Below are positions 1 to 12,000 of a stretch of DNA of 64,000 bases, piece by piece. The notes beneath the pieces are model-generated. The model saw only the letters and a program-made list of their open reading frames with translations, was not told the DNA's origin and made no database searches. A program made the translations under genes and the position numbers. Origin of the DNA: Mesotaenium endlicherianum (taxonomy: Eukaryota; Streptophyta; Zygnematophyceae; Zygnematales; Mesotaeniaceae); the NCBI GenBank assembly GCA_009602735.1, contig WELA01003378.1:55333-119332 (forward strand). The letters are read 5' to 3'. Every line of letters starts with the position of its first letter. Position 1 is the stretch's first letter.

Positions 1-209
1 ACGCACTGTCTTCTAACCTTGCTTATGTATGAGTTTACTGATTTGCATTATTGATGCTAGTTTACTCTCATTTGACTGACGAGTAGTATTCCCTCCTATT
101 GTATTGTCCTTTGCCGTTTAACGAGTTAACGGAAATACCATAAAGATTACTTGCTGATATAAAGATCTTTATTAATTGTTAATCCTATTTGGTAAGTCGA
201 TTCATTTCA
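1..209 (+). repeat. Family-A LTR, 3' part, cut by window edge
   Basis: The sequence matches the last 210 bases of the complete family-A LTRs at 6760-7504 and 14860-15604. It includes the TATAAAGATC stretch and the terminal ATTCATTTCA. The LTR start lies outside the window. Confidence 0.9.
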
Positions 210-814
210 GATACCCAGGGACAGGCAGTGGCACTTCCTAAAGAACCACGATCAGGTGTGTGGAATGTGATCCCCGTTATGGCGATAACTGGACCCCGCG
301 CTCGCTCCCCCAGCCCACCTGCCCAAGCAGGGGAAGAAGCTGATCTGACGGTACTGGGCAGCAGACACAGACAGAAATCCCCAGAGGACAGGGGTGCCAG
401 AAGAGGGACACGCGGGTGGGCCAGAGGTATGCCAGCCTCCCCCTCCGCTCAGGGGCATGTACCTCTAGCCAATGTATTTCAGCATCCTACTGGAATGCCT
501 GTCTATGTGGGAATCAACACCCAAGTGGTTGAAGAGCAGGCCACCATCCTCCGTTCTCCTCGAGGGCCAACTTTAGAGCAAACAGGGCTCTTTAGAAGGC
601 CAGCTGACAGACCTAGAGGGCTGTCCAGATCTAGGTCCAGCTCTCCGTCTCCTGACCCTGAAGCCCCAGGAACAACCCCTTAAGGTGACACGCTGAAGAG
701 GCAGTCAGTAAGGGAGGCTGGTCAGGTTCAGTTCNAGGTCAAGTTCAGCTACCTTATTTAAAAATTTCTGCAGTTTAATGTTGTCGAGGCGACAACAAGT
801 TAAGTTGGAGGGAT
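1..814 (+). mobile_element. Family-A LTR retroelement remnant (LTR tail plus extra-ORF tail)
   Basis: The window opens inside a family-A LTR (1-209). It passes straight into the last third of the family-A extra ORF (about 210-683), then the 3' untranslated stretch and the purine tract that precedes the next LTR at 815. Everything that lies between LTR and extra-ORF tail in the whole-looking copy (primer site, gag, pol, most of the extra ORF) is absent. It is a Ty3/gypsy chromovirus relic, broken by one very large internal loss. It shares the 815-1663 LTR with the following copy, so the two form a tandem arrangement. An N at 735 marks an uncertain base. Confidence 0.85.
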
Positions 815-1663
815 TGGAATGAATCAGTATATTAGTGGATATAATATTCATTTCAATATAATAGTTAATTAAGTTCAGCCTGCTGAACTTTAGTTAATAG
901 TCAGTCTGCTGGACTTTACATAATTATCAGTTTAATGACTCAGTCGAAAGCAGCAGGCTGAAAGTCCATATAAGTCAGCTTGCTGACACATTCTTTGACA
1001 GCAAGCTGACTTCCGTACTCGGTAGCAGCGAACTGCCTTGATATGCATCTAAGTGCGATATGCTAGATGAATAGCCAGATGACATCCCTATGATGGATGG
1101 CTATTCGGGATGATGGGAGATGGCGGTGGATTTGGTTAACCGAGGTCCTACCAACGTGGTTAACTCCCGGGTAGGCGGTGCCATCGCACTGACCGTTGAA
1201 CAGTAAACTCATTCCATGTACATATGCTAGGCATTGCTCTCGAGTTCGGCATTCGGAAACGAGGCCAACTCTCTTGTACAGCTTATTGAGAGAGATCTGA
1301 ATCCAAGGCGAGAAGCCATTGATACGCACTGTCTTCTAACCTTGCTTATGTATGAGTTTACTGATTTGCATTCTTGATGCTAGTTTACTCTCATTTGGCT
1401 GACGAGTAGTATTCCCTGCTAGTGCGTTGTCCTTTTGCCGTTAAATAGTTAACGGAAAGTACCACAAAGATTACTTGCTGATATAAAGATCTTTATTAAT
1501 TGTTAATCGCCTATTTAGTAAGTCGATTCATTTCATTTATTCACTGCTAGTGTGTTGTCCTTTGCCGTTTAACAAGTTAACGGAAAATACCATAAAGATT
1601 ACTTGCTGATATAAAGATCGGTATTAATTGTTAATTGCCTATTTGGTAAGTCGATTTATTTCA
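815..1663 (+). repeat. Family-A LTR with duplicated 3' end
   Basis: The LTR starts TGGAATGAATCAG after a purine tract and ends ATTTCA just before a primer-binding site. At about 849 bp it is roughly 100 bp longer than sister LTRs because its last ~125 bp, from the GCTAGTG..TTGTCC block to the terminus, is present twice in tandem (ends at 1535 and 1663). Its U3 has two copies of the CAGTCTGCTGGACTTTA unit, against three in the 6760-15604 element. Confidence 0.88.
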
Positions 1664-1736
1664 GTGGTATCGGAGCCTTTATCACAGTCTTCTTTGTATT
1701 GTAAGGACAAGGTCTCAAACTAGCAACTCCCGAGAC

Positions 1737-3176
1737 ATGAAGAACCAGCATAACGAGAATGTCAAAAACCAGGCAGAAAGCCTTGTAGCGGGAACCCGTA
1801 CCTATTCGGAAGCAGTGGCAGATACGACAGCTAGAGAGGCTGCAGATGAGGCAGCTGCTATTGCCGCAGTCGCAGCACAGCAAGCTGAGGAGGAGAGAGC
1901 CAGACTAGAAGCTGAACAATTAGCAAAGGCCGCTGATAATACAAAAAGGAGGGAGGGACAGCCAGCTGACGAGCGCACTGTTGAAGAACTTATGGCATCA
2001 AGGGCCAATGTTCTGAACCCACCTCCTGCTGTACAACTCAATGTACCCCTAGGTCAAATACGTGACCGGCTGAATGCGGCAGGAATTGCTGCTGTAGGAG
2101 CGAGAGGGACTGTTGTGGACACTACTCAGCGAGTAGATGCCAATGCTGCTGCTGCATTTGCTAATCTACCACCCCAGAGTGTAGACTTGGGAGCATTGTT
2201 CGTTCAAATGCAGTCGCAAATGGCGACCATGTATCAGTCCCAACAGGAGAACAAAAGAATCATAATGTCTCTACTGCGGGACAGAGACCAACAGGGGTCT
2301 CAAACCACTAGTGGTGGTGGCCGACGGCCTAGCAAGCCCAAGCTGAAACCTCCCCAGGGATATGATCTTGAGGGAAACAAAAAATATTACCTGATCAAGT
2401 TTCTCGCGGATGTTGAGCACTGGCTGGAGAACTACCCAGAACTGGAAGATTATGAGAAGGTCAGGCACACCGGTGCGCTACTGAAAGGCAGTGCCACAGA
2501 CTGGTGGCTTTACTGGAAAGGAGAGCGTAAGGCTCGGCAACTCGGTGACCCTACGTGGGGAGAGTTTGTCCAGAAGTTGCATGAGAAGTTTGATGTCATC
2601 AACCAGCAGGAGAAAGCTATCTATGCGATGATCTCCCTGACACTGAAGCAGACCACTTCAGTTGCTGAGTTTGCTCAAAAGTTCCAAGAGAACATGATGA
2701 AGCAGCCAGATTTGCCAGAACGGTATAGGATAGCATACTTCAGGTATGGCTTGAAATCCGAGGTCTCTGGTCATTTTGCTGAGAAAAAGTATGAGAAACT
2801 GGCTGACTTGATCCAGGATGCTGACGCCTGGGATCAGCAGCAGTTCAATCACAAGCGCCAGAGTAATGCTTTGGTGTCTAAGATTGTCAAAAAGCCCCAC
2901 GGTTCCTACAATGCAGTTGAAGGAGACCAGGCTGAGGATAATCAGGGCGATGAATATGAGTATGAGTACAATGCTATTCAGTCTAGAGGTAGAGGTGGGT
3001 CCTCTCGAGGCGGCTATGGAAGAGGTGGTGGTAGGACTAAGCCGAGACCAGCCTCAGCAAAATCAATTTGCTTTCACTGCCAGCAGCCAGGTCACTTCAG
3101 AGAGCAATGTCCAGTCAAGCACCTTCCTAAGGTCGAGAAAAAAGACCAGCCTTTAAAAGACAACAACAGTCGGTAA
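1737..3176 (+). pseudogene. gag: Gag of the truncated family-A copy
   Basis: The 479-residue frame is nearly the same as the Gag of the 6760-15604 element. It has an Ala/Glu-rich N-terminal stretch, a retrotransposon-type capsid region in the middle (DWWLYWK and FAQKFQENM words), an Arg/Gly-rich stretch, and one CCHC zinc knuckle (CFHCQQPGHFREQC) near the C-terminus. The Gag frame itself is open, but it belongs to a truncated element, so it is listed as a relic. Confidence 0.8.
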
Positions 3177-3913
3177 TCCAGTCTACTGGCTGTGAGGATG
3201 CTAGAGATAGTGAGTCGTCACTAGCTGCCCTCGTAGCAGGTATTATGGGTCTTGCTGAACTGGATTCACTATGCATGCCTGACAACCAGATAAAGGAGAC
3301 CATCAGCAATATAGACATCCAGAGACTGCACACTCTGGATGCTCTTGTTCCACCTAATGTCCAACATTTCTTTGCTACGTCAGGAGAACAATGCGAAAGT
3401 CAAAAAAGACAGTCCCCCCTATCCTACTGCATTACATGATTGCAGGTAGGAAGGTGAGGGCATTTGTTAACGGAGGGGCGTCACATACTTTTATCCATAA
3501 GGACTTAGTTAAGCGGCTAAGGCTGCCTACTGTCACCCAAGGGAATAGAAAAATATTCCTTGGAGATGCCTCAAGTATCCCGGGAGGAGTTATAACCAGG
3601 CCTATTGAGGTCCTGTTAGGTTTTGGCATTGCAGTTCTATTTGAATTACAGTAAAGAACAAGTATGCTTTACCCAAGATCGAGGGCTTGCTTGATACCCT
3701 GTCTGGTGCTAAGGTGTTCAGTAAGATAGATCTCAAGAGTGGTTATCATCAAATCAGAATTGCTGAGGGGGATGAACACAAGACTGCCTTCCGTACACGT
3801 TATGGATTCTATGACTTCAACGTGATGCCATTTGGACTGACTAATGCTCCTGCCACCTTCATGGGTGTTATGAATGACATTTTCAGACCTTATTTGGAAA
3901 AGTTTGTGCAAGT

Positions 3914-4056
3914 AAATGAGTCAAGGGGTGTAGATGAGTAAATGGAATTCATTATGAGGGCGAAGATCGCTCCCTGATTTCACACGCTTCCACCTATCTC
4001 TGATCTTATATATTTAAATGAAATATATTAATCTTGAATAAGCAAGATTCATTTGA
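3914..4056 (+). repeat. Family-C LTR end fragment
   Basis: About 140 bp match, in opposite orientation, the end of the family-C LTR near 48428-48570. They share GGGCGAAGATCGCTCCCTG and CCACCTATCTCTGATC. It sits between the truncated family-A copy and the antisense family-B copy and belongs to neither. No target repeat could be found, so it is probably a rearrangement remnant, not a clean insertion. Confidence 0.75.
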
Positions 4057-4292
4057 ATTAGTCAGCCCAAAAGGCATGACTGTGAATTCAAATAAGCCAT
4101 AGCGAGTCCTGAAAGCAGTCTTCTGAACGTCTCCTTCCGCAATTCGTACCTGGTGATAGCCACTCCTCAAATCAATCTTCGAGAAATACTTCGCCCCGAC
4201 AAGCCTGTCAATCAACTCGTCCACTCGTAGAAGTGGGAACCTGTTTTTGATGGTGACCTTGTTGAGTGCTCGATAGTTGACACACATCCTCG

Positions 4293-4796
4293 TTGTAGTG
4301 AAACAGATAGATGAAGTACTTAGTGAAATGTAATACTTTATCTATTCAAGACAAGGATCTTTGAACACAAGTGGTAGCTTCTTGAAAGAGAGATGGCTTC
4401 TTGAAAGTTAATATATGTCTGGAGTTTGGCAAGTACAAGAGTGATTCTGGAATGTCTTTCTATGTTCTAGCTCTTGTTTATATACTTGCTACATAAGTAA
4501 TTTCTAGGAAAGTGTATGTTGATGTGTTGGCACCCAACACATCCCAAAACTTGCCACCTCTTTCTAAAATAATGTACACATGTCCTTTTGACCTAAAAAT
4601 GGCACATCTTACTTTTGCCACATGGAGTTCTTCTAGGTCTTTCCTCTAACTTCGAAAATGCCTTGGAAGGTTCAAAGGACATGAACCAAGTTACTAGAGT
4701 ACCTATTCACACTTGACTCCACACATTACTACTCCAAATATATTTGAAAACATTAAAATATATGCAAACTAATATATAATAACTCAAATCACTACA
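4293..4796 (-). repeat. Solo LTR, family E (antisense)
   Basis: The 504-bp unit begins TGTAGTGA and ends TCACTACA (inverted ends) and is flanked on both sides by the 5-bp repeat CTCGT (4288-4292 and 4797-4801). There is no internal coding region. On the minus strand it holds a GTATATAAACAAG TATA-type box. A second copy in the other orientation lies at 44981-45481. It inserted into the reverse-transcriptase region of the antisense family-B element. Confidence 0.9.
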
Positions 4797-6759
4797 CTCG
4801 TAGTCGCATCCTTCTTCTTCACAAATAAGACTGGCGCTGCAACTGGAGACTCGCTGGGTTTGATGAATCCCTTCTCCAATAACTCTGTCAGCTGGTTCTT
4901 CAACTCATCCAACTCCGCTAACGATTGACGATAAGCGGGTCTCACAGGTGGCTTGCTCCCTGGTTCCAACTCGATCTTGTGCACCATAGCTCTCTGTGGA
5001 GGTAGTCCTGCAGGTAGCTTCTCAGGTAAAACGCACTTGAACTCCTCCAACAGCGCCTTAATTTGGGCAGGCATCTCAGCAGGCTTCTTCTCTTGAGCAG
5101 GTGGGCTCTGCTCCATCTGAGCAAGGGGATCAGACACCACTACTTGCTCCTCCGACGATGTACATTTGCCCAGGCTGTTAGGATTCACGCTTGCTCCATC
5201 TGATGACCTGGCCAGGACCACCGAAACAAGGTACATCTCCTTCACCTGATTCGTCCTGCATAGCTTCTTAACTTGCAGGCTCGACAGAAGACAGTTACTT
5301 ATGGTCGTATCTACCTCCACCTGTTTCGCTGTCTCCATTCGACCATCACGCCCTTGGGCTTTCACTTGTCTTGTGCTCCAGTGCACTTAAGGGTTGGCTT
5401 TTCTGAGCCATGGTCGGCCCAATATCACCTCATGGTGACCCAACTCTGCCTGCTCCATAACTTCCTTACTCCGGTGCCCGCTACTTCCACGTGAATAGCT
5501 TCCGTAGGTGCACCACACTTGAGTCTTTGCCCATTCGCCACAATTGCCTCTTTAGGCTCATTATGCTTCGGCACAGGGATTTGCCACTCTTTCACCAGCT
5601 TCTTGTGCACAAATTTTGCACTTGCGCCACTGTCGACCATACACTTCGCCTTGTTGCCGTCGACCACTCCTTCCACGATGATAGGCTTGTCAACGTCTCG
5701 TCCTTTGCTTCTCGGCAGGCTCCTGAGGATTACCTCCTTGTGAGTTCTCGTCTTCACGCCAGTAGACACCCCAGAACGACTTACTGGCGTCCTCCTTTTT
5801 CCTGCTGTTGAGGTTGCTTCGCCTTCAAATGACAGTCTCNCTTCGCCTTCAAATGACAGTCTCAAGCCAGATGTCCAAGCTTGCCACAATTATAGCAGGG
5901 TCCTCTCGGCTTGTAATTCTGCTGCCTGCGCTAGTTCTGAACAAGTCCCAACTCCTTAGGTACTGGACCTTGAACACTCGTGCTTGGCGCTTGAGGTCCA
6001 AAATGTCGATATCCTCCAAAGTTGTGGCTGCCCCACTGCCTCTGACTATACTCCACAGTATCGACCCTTGTTGCCAATGCCATCATTTCTCCAAGACTGG
6101 TTGGGTCCTTGAGCGCCACTTCCTTGGCCACAGTTGGCTTGAGTCCCCTCTTGAACTTGTCCATCATCTCCGACTCATGCATGGATGGACATTGAAGCAC
6201 CAGCTTGTTAAAGCGCGAAACATACTCCTGAACTCTTGCTCGTTGACGAAGGCGCACCAATAGATCTCGAGCGGTAGCCTCGTGTGCAATAGGTTGAAAT
6301 TGCCTCTTCAAGCCTTCAAATAGCTGATCAACAATAGCTGGAACTCCAGACAGCTGCTCCTGTCGCTCATACCAAGCTCCAGCACCCTTCTGCAGCAAAG
6401 TTATGACAAAGGCGACTTGCCTGTCTCGCGTGAGCGCAGAATACTCTATAAACTTCTTCACTCCAAAAATCCATCGATGAACAGGCGGCGATCCACGCTC
6501 TCCAGTATACACTTCAGGCTTAGGCGCACGCACTCCCGATGCGGGTGGAATAACTGGTTGCACCACTGGGTTAACATGAATTGGTGGTACAACAGGTGCA
6601 GGTGCCGAACTCGTCGAAGCGGCATTCCCAACAACAACTCGCACCATTCTCTCCACTTCCTGGCGCATATTTTGTTGAAACTATGTGTAGACTTCTTCTC
6701 CAATTGCGTTTGCCATCTGCCTCAACATCGCCTGCATCTCTTGTTGTTCCCTTGACAAA

Positions 6760-7504
6760 TGTAATGAATCAGTATATTAGTAGATCTAATATTCATTTAA
6801 ATATAATAGTTAATTTAGTTCAGCCTGCTGAACTTTAGTTAGTAGTCAGTCTGCTGAACTTTAGTTAATAATCAGTCTGCTGGACTTTACATAATTATCA
6901 GTTTAATGACTCGGCCAAAAGCAGCAGGCTGAAGTCAACTTAAGTCAGCTTGCTGACACATTCTTTGACAGCCAGCTGACTTCCGTGCTCGGTAGCAGCG
7001 AACTGCCTTGATATGCATCTAAGTACCACCTGCTAGATGAATGGCCAGATGACATCCCCATGATGGATGGCTATTCGGGATGATGGGAGATGGCGGTGGA
7101 TTTGGTTAACCGAGGTCCTACCAACGTGGTTAACTCCCGGGTAGGCGGTGCCATCGCACTGACCGTTGAACAGTAAACTCATTCCATGTACATATGCTAG
7201 GCATTGCTCTCGAGTTCGGCATTCGGAAACGAGGCCAACTCTCTTGTACAGCTTACTGAGAGAGCTCTGAATCCAAGGCGAGAAGCCATTGATACGCACT
7301 GTCTTCTAACCTTGCTTATGTATGAGTTTACTGATTTGCATCATTGATGCTAGTTTACTCGCATTTGACTTACGAGTATTATTCCCTGCTAGTGTATTGT
7401 CCTTTGCCGTTTAACTAGTTAACGGAAATACCATAAAGATTACTTGCTGATATAAAGATCTTTATTAATTGTTAATCGCCTATTTGGTAAGTCGATTCAT
7501 TTCA
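6760..7504 (+). repeat. 5' LTR of the whole-looking family-A element
   Basis: The LTR runs TGTAATGAATCAG to ATTCATTTCA, 745 bp. U3 carries three tandem copies of a ~27-bp unit (CAGTCTGCTGAACTTTAG type), then palindromic GTCAGCTTGCTGAC words. A TATAAAGATC stretch lies near the 3' end. Confidence 0.93.
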
Positions 7505-7505
7505 G

Positions 7506-7517
7506 TGGTATCGGAGC
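7506..7517 (+). other. Primer-binding site
   Basis: TGGTATCGGAGC lies one base after the 5' LTR. It is the usual plant-type primer site complementary to the 3' end of initiator Met tRNA (commonly TGGTATCAGAGC), with one difference. The same site follows the LTRs at 1663 and 27207 and, on the minus strand, the LTR at 48428. Confidence 0.88.
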
Positions 7518-7538
7518 AGTTATCACAGTCTTCTTTGT

Positions 7539-9017
7539 ATGGTAAGGACAAGGTCTCAAACTAGCAACTCCCGAGACATGGAGAACCAGGATAACGAGAA
7601 TGTCGAAAACCAGGCGGAAAGCCATGTAGCGGGAAACCGTACCTATTCGGAAGCAGTAGCGGATACTGCAGCTAGGGAGGCTGCAGATGAGGCAGCTGCT
7701 ATTGCCTCAGTCGCAGCTCAGCAAGCTGAGGAGGAGATAGCCAGACTAGAAGCTGAACAAGTAGCAAAGGCCGCTGAAGATATACAAAGGAGGGAAGGAC
7801 AGCCAGCTGACGAGCGCACTGTTGAAGAACTTATGGCATCAAGGGCCAATGTTCTGAACCCACCTCCTGCCGTACAACTCAATGTACCCCTAGGTCAAAT
7901 ACGTGACCGGCTGAATGCGGCAGGAATTGCTGCTGCAGGAGCAAGAGGGATTGTTGAGGACACTACTCAGCGAGTAGATGCCAATGCTGCTGCTGCATTT
8001 GCTAATCTACCACCCCAAAATGTAGACTTGGGAGCATTGTTCGTTCAGATGCAGTCGCAAATGGCGACCATGTATCAGTCCCAGCAGGAGGACAAAAGAA
8101 TCATAATGTCCCTACTCCGGGACAGAGACCAACTGGGGTCTCACACCACTAGTGGTGGTGGCCGAGGGCCTAGTAAGCCCAAGCCGAAACCTCCCCAGGA
8201 CTATGATCCTGAGGGAAACAGAAAATATTACCTGATCAAGTTTCTCGCGGATGTTGAGCAGTGGCTGGAGAACTACCCAGAACTGCAAGATTACGAGAAG
8301 GTCAGGCACACCGGTGCGCTACTGAAAGGCAGTGCCGCAGACTGGTGGCTTTACTGGAAGGAAGAGCGTAAGGCTCGGCAACTCGGTGACCCTACGTGGG
8401 TAGAGTTTGTCGAGAAGTTGCATGAGAAGTTTGATGTCATCAACCAGCAGGAGAAAGCTATCTATGCGATGATCTCCCTGACACTGAAGCAGACCACTTC
8501 AGTTGCTGAGTTTGCTCAAAAGTTCCAAGAGAACATGATGAAGCAGCCTGATTTGCCAGAACGGTATAGGATAGCATACTTCAGGTATGGCTTGAAATCC
8601 GAGGTCTCTGGTCATTTTGCTGAGAAAAAGTATGAGAAACTGGCTGACTTGATCCAGGATGCTGACGCCTGGGATCAGCAGCAGTTCAATCACAAGCGCC
8701 AGAGTAACGCTTTGGTGTCTAAGATTGTCAAAAAGCCCCACGGTTCCTACAATGCAGTTGAAGGAGACCAGGCTGAGGATAATCAGGGTGATGAATATGA
8801 GTATGAGTACAATGCTATTCAGTCTAGAGGTAGAGGTGGTCCCTCTCGAGGTGGCTATGGAAGGGGTGGTGGTAGGACTAAGCCGAGACCAGCCTCAGCA
8901 AAATCTACTTGCTACCATTGTCAGCAGAAAGGCCACTACAGAGAACAGTGTCCGGTCAAGCACCTGCCTAAGGTCGAGAGAAAAGACCAGCCTTTAAAAG
9001 ACAGCAACAGTCAGTAA
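7539..9017 (+). CDS. gag: Gag polyprotein, family A
   Basis: The 492-residue protein forms the particle core of the retroelement. Residues about 10-100 are Ala/Glu/Gln-rich and likely helical. The middle third carries the retrotransposon capsid region (words [35 protein letters not shown]). An Arg/Gly-rich basic stretch follows, then a single CCHC zinc knuckle ([14 protein letters not shown], about residue 463) that binds RNA. The start is the first ATG after the primer site, 35 bases from the LTR end. It stops 66 bases before the first ATG of pol, and the two frames differ. A near-identical Gag is present at 1737-3176. Confidence 0.92.
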   Translation: MVRTRSQTSNSRDMENQDNENVENQAESHVAGNRTYSEAVADTAAREAADEAAAIASVAAQQAEEEIARLEAEQVAKAAEDIQRREGQPADERTVEELMASRANVLNPPPAVQLNVPLGQIRDRLNAAGIAAAGARGIVEDTTQRVDANAAAAFANLPPQNVDLGALFVQMQSQMATMYQSQQEDKRIIMSLLRDRDQLGSHTTSGGGRGPSKPKPKPPQDYDPEGNRKYYLIKFLADVEQWLENYPELQDYEKVRHTGALLKGSAADWWLYWKEERKARQLGDPTWVEFVEKLHEKFDVINQQEKAIYAMISLTLKQTTSVAEFAQKFQENMMKQPDLPERYRIAYFRYGLKSEVSGHFAEKKYEKLADLIQDADAWDQQQFNHKRQSNALVSKIVKKPHGSYNAVEGDQAEDNQGDEYEYEYNAIQSRGRGGPSRGGYGRGGGRTKPRPASAKSTCYHCQQKGHYREQCPVKHLPKVERKDQPLKDSNSQ

Positions 9018-9085
9018 TCCAGTCTACTGACTGTGAGGATGCTAGAGATAGTGAGTCGTCACTAGCTGCCCTCGTAGCAGGTATT

Positions 9086-12000
9086 ATGGGTCCTGCTGAA
9101 CTGGATTCACTATGCATGCCTGACAACCAGATAAAGGAGACCATCAGCAATATAGACGTCCAGAGAGTGCACACTCTGGATGCTCTTGTTCCACCTGATG
9201 TCCAACATTTCTTTGCTACGTCAGGAGAACAATGCGAAAGTCAGGAAAAGACAGTCCCCCCTATCCTACTGCATTGCATGATTGCAGGTAGGAAGGTGAG
9301 GGCATTTGTTGACGGAGGGGCGTCACATACTTTTATCCACAAGGACTTAGTTAAGCGGCTAAGGCTGCCTACTGTCACCCAAGGGAATAGAAAAATATTC
9401 CTTGGAGATGCCTCAAGTATCCCGGGAGGAGTTATAACCAAGCCTATTGAGGTCCAGTTAGGTTCTGGCATTGCAGTTCTAACTGAAACGCTTACATTTG
9501 AGGTACTCAACACTGGCTTTTATGATCTCGTGCTAGGCAGGTCCTGGCTTAATAGACATCAAGCTGAAGTGTGTTGGAGCAGAGGTACAGTTAAAGTGAG
9601 AGGAGCCAGTGATGGGCAGACTGACTTGGCACCCACCAGTGCTCTTCCTCTTGTCCTGTGTGGATGGCAAATGAAGGAAAAGAAGAGGCTTCCAGAAGGA
9701 TGCAAGTTGCTGAATGCAATGGAGTTCGTCAAAAGCTGGAACCAGAAGGAAGACAGAATGTTCTGTCTGCTGCTAAGAGAGGTACCTCCTCAACCTGAAG
9801 AAGTGGTTGAGAAAAAGGTACACCCTCCGGAACACCCTACTGCTGCAAACATTGTTGCTCAGTACACGGATGTGTTTAATATGCCTCCAGGACTACCCCC
9901 TAAGCGGGAAGTAGATCATAGGATTGATTTATTACCTGGTAGCCAGCCACCCTGGCAACGCACGTATGGCTTGTCTTATTTGGAGAGTGAGGAGTTGAAA
10001 ACACAGATTGCAGAGCTGGAGGAAAATGGTTACATTTCTCCCAGTAAATCACCGTACGGCGCACCTATCCTATTTGTTAAGAAAAAGGATGGCAGTATGC
10101 GGATGTGTGTGGATTACAGAGCCCTGAACAGAATTACAGTAAAGAACAAGTATGCTTTACCCAGAATCGAGGACTTGCTTGATACCCTGTCTGGCGCTAA
10201 GGTGTTCAGTAAGATAGATCTCAAGAGTGGTTATCATCAAATCAGAATTGCTGAGGGGGATGAACACAAGACTGCTTTCCGCACACGTTATGGACACTAT
10301 GAGTTCAACGTGATGCCATTTGGACTGACTAATGCTCCTGCTACCTTTATGGGTGCTATGAATGACATTTTCAGACCTTATTTGGATAAGTTTGTGCAAG
10401 TTTTCCTGGATGATATTTTAATTTTCTCTAAAGATGAAGCTCAGCACACTGAACACTTAAAGAAAGTGCTGGACACTCTGCGGAAAAATCACTTGTATGC
10501 TAAAATGAGCAAGTGTGATTTCTTTAAGGAAAGTATTGAATTCTTAGGCCACGTTGTCAGTAAAGAGGGCATCAGTGTGGATCCTAAGAAAGTCCAGACC
10601 ATAAGGGACTGGCCAGTACCACAGTCTGTCTCTGAAGTTAGATCCTTCCTCGGGTTGGCTAACTACTATAGGAGATTTATTGAGAATTATTCCACAAAGG
10701 CCAGTAAACTGACTGACCTTACTAAGAAAGACATCGGGTATGTGTGGGGGGAAGAGCAGCAGGCTGCCTTCCAGACCCTTAAAGATGCCCTTTGTTCTGC
10801 CCCAGTGCTAGCCGTGTATGACCCCAGCAAACCGGTGCAGGTGGTTACTGATGCCTCTGATTTTGCCATGGGTGCTATTTTGTTGCAGCCTGCTGACAAA
10901 ACCACAAAGGATGGTAAGGTACGGCAGGAGTGGCATCCTGTGTTGTATGAGTCTATGAAATTTAATCCAGCGGAGATTAATTACTCAGTGCATGATAAAG
11001 AGCTGCTAGCTATCATTCATGTACTCAAACAGTGGAGAGCATACTTACATGGTAAAGCTTTTAAGGTGATTACAGATCATCTAGCTCTGACCCACTTTCA
11101 GAAGAAGTCCAAGCTGTCGAGGAGGGAGAACCGCTGGAGCCAGATGCTGGAGCAGTTCCAAGTCCAGATCGACTACAAACCAGGGAAGTTGAATCCTGCT
11201 GATGCACTCTCTAGAAGACCTGACTTGCAAGAAAGGAACTTTAGTCAGCATGCTGTAGATAAAGTCCTGTGTGCACTCACTTCACTAAAGGTGAAAAAGT
11301 CCTTCCTTGAACAACTTAGGAAAGCCTACCTTTCTGACCCAACATTTGAGCCCAGCCCCACTACTGGTATGTGTCGTGCTACCGCACTCGGGTATAAGCT
11401 CAAGGGAGGGGTCTGGGTGACTGAAACCACTTCAGGCAGGCTGAAGCTGGTCATTCCTAATAATTTGGAAATAAGGTCTCTCTTACTGAGTCAAGCTCAT
11501 GACAGTCTCCTGGGTGGACATTTGGGGCAGGCCAAAACTGTTGGCAAACTGGCAAAACATTATCATTGGGAGGGGTTACCCCGGGAGGTCTTGAAATATG
11601 TCAAGTCCTGTGACCAGTGTCAGAGAAATAAGTCTCGGCACACACCACCCGGAGGTCTCTTGCAACCGCTACCCATCCCAGCGGGACGCTGGGAAACTAT
11701 ATCCATGGACTGGGTGGTCTCACTACCAAGAACTGCCAACGGGCATGATTCAATACTGGTAGTCGTGGATAAACTGACAAAAATGGTCATTTTTATCCCC
11801 ACAACTGTCAAAGTGACTGCACTCGAAACAGCGAGACAGTTTTACAACCATGTAGTATGCCAACATGGGCTCCCTTCTAATATCATCTCAGACAGAGACT
11901 CAAAATTCACCTCTAAGTTCTGGAGAGCTTTAATGGGGTTAATGGGAGTCAAACAGCTGCTCAGCACAGCAAACCACCCTCAGACTGATGGGCAGACTGA

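Larger units (their letters stand above)
815..3913 (+). mobile_element. Truncated family-A chromovirus copy
   Basis: This Ty3/gypsy chromovirus fossil has its LTR at 815-1663, the primer-binding site at 1665-1676, an open gag (1737-3176), the start of pol with protease-like sequence, and part of the reverse transcriptase. It stops inside the reverse transcriptase at about 3913, where a piece of another LTR (family C) begins. The integrase, chromodomain, extra ORF and 3' LTR are missing. It is broken, with a few losses in pol besides the end truncation. The coding parts stay close to the whole-looking copy, so it is not very old. Confidence 0.85.

Noticed and set aside
7033-7299. An 88-codon minus-strand frame inside family-A LTRs, seen again at 1063-1329, 15133-15399 and (other strand) 35804-36070
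   Set aside because: It recurs only because the LTRs themselves are near-identical copies; there is no start context, domain or coding-type change pattern to support a protein.
8499-8741. Minus-strand and shifted frames inside gag and pol of families A and B
   Set aside because: They are shadows of the real Gag/Pol frames and recur with them.
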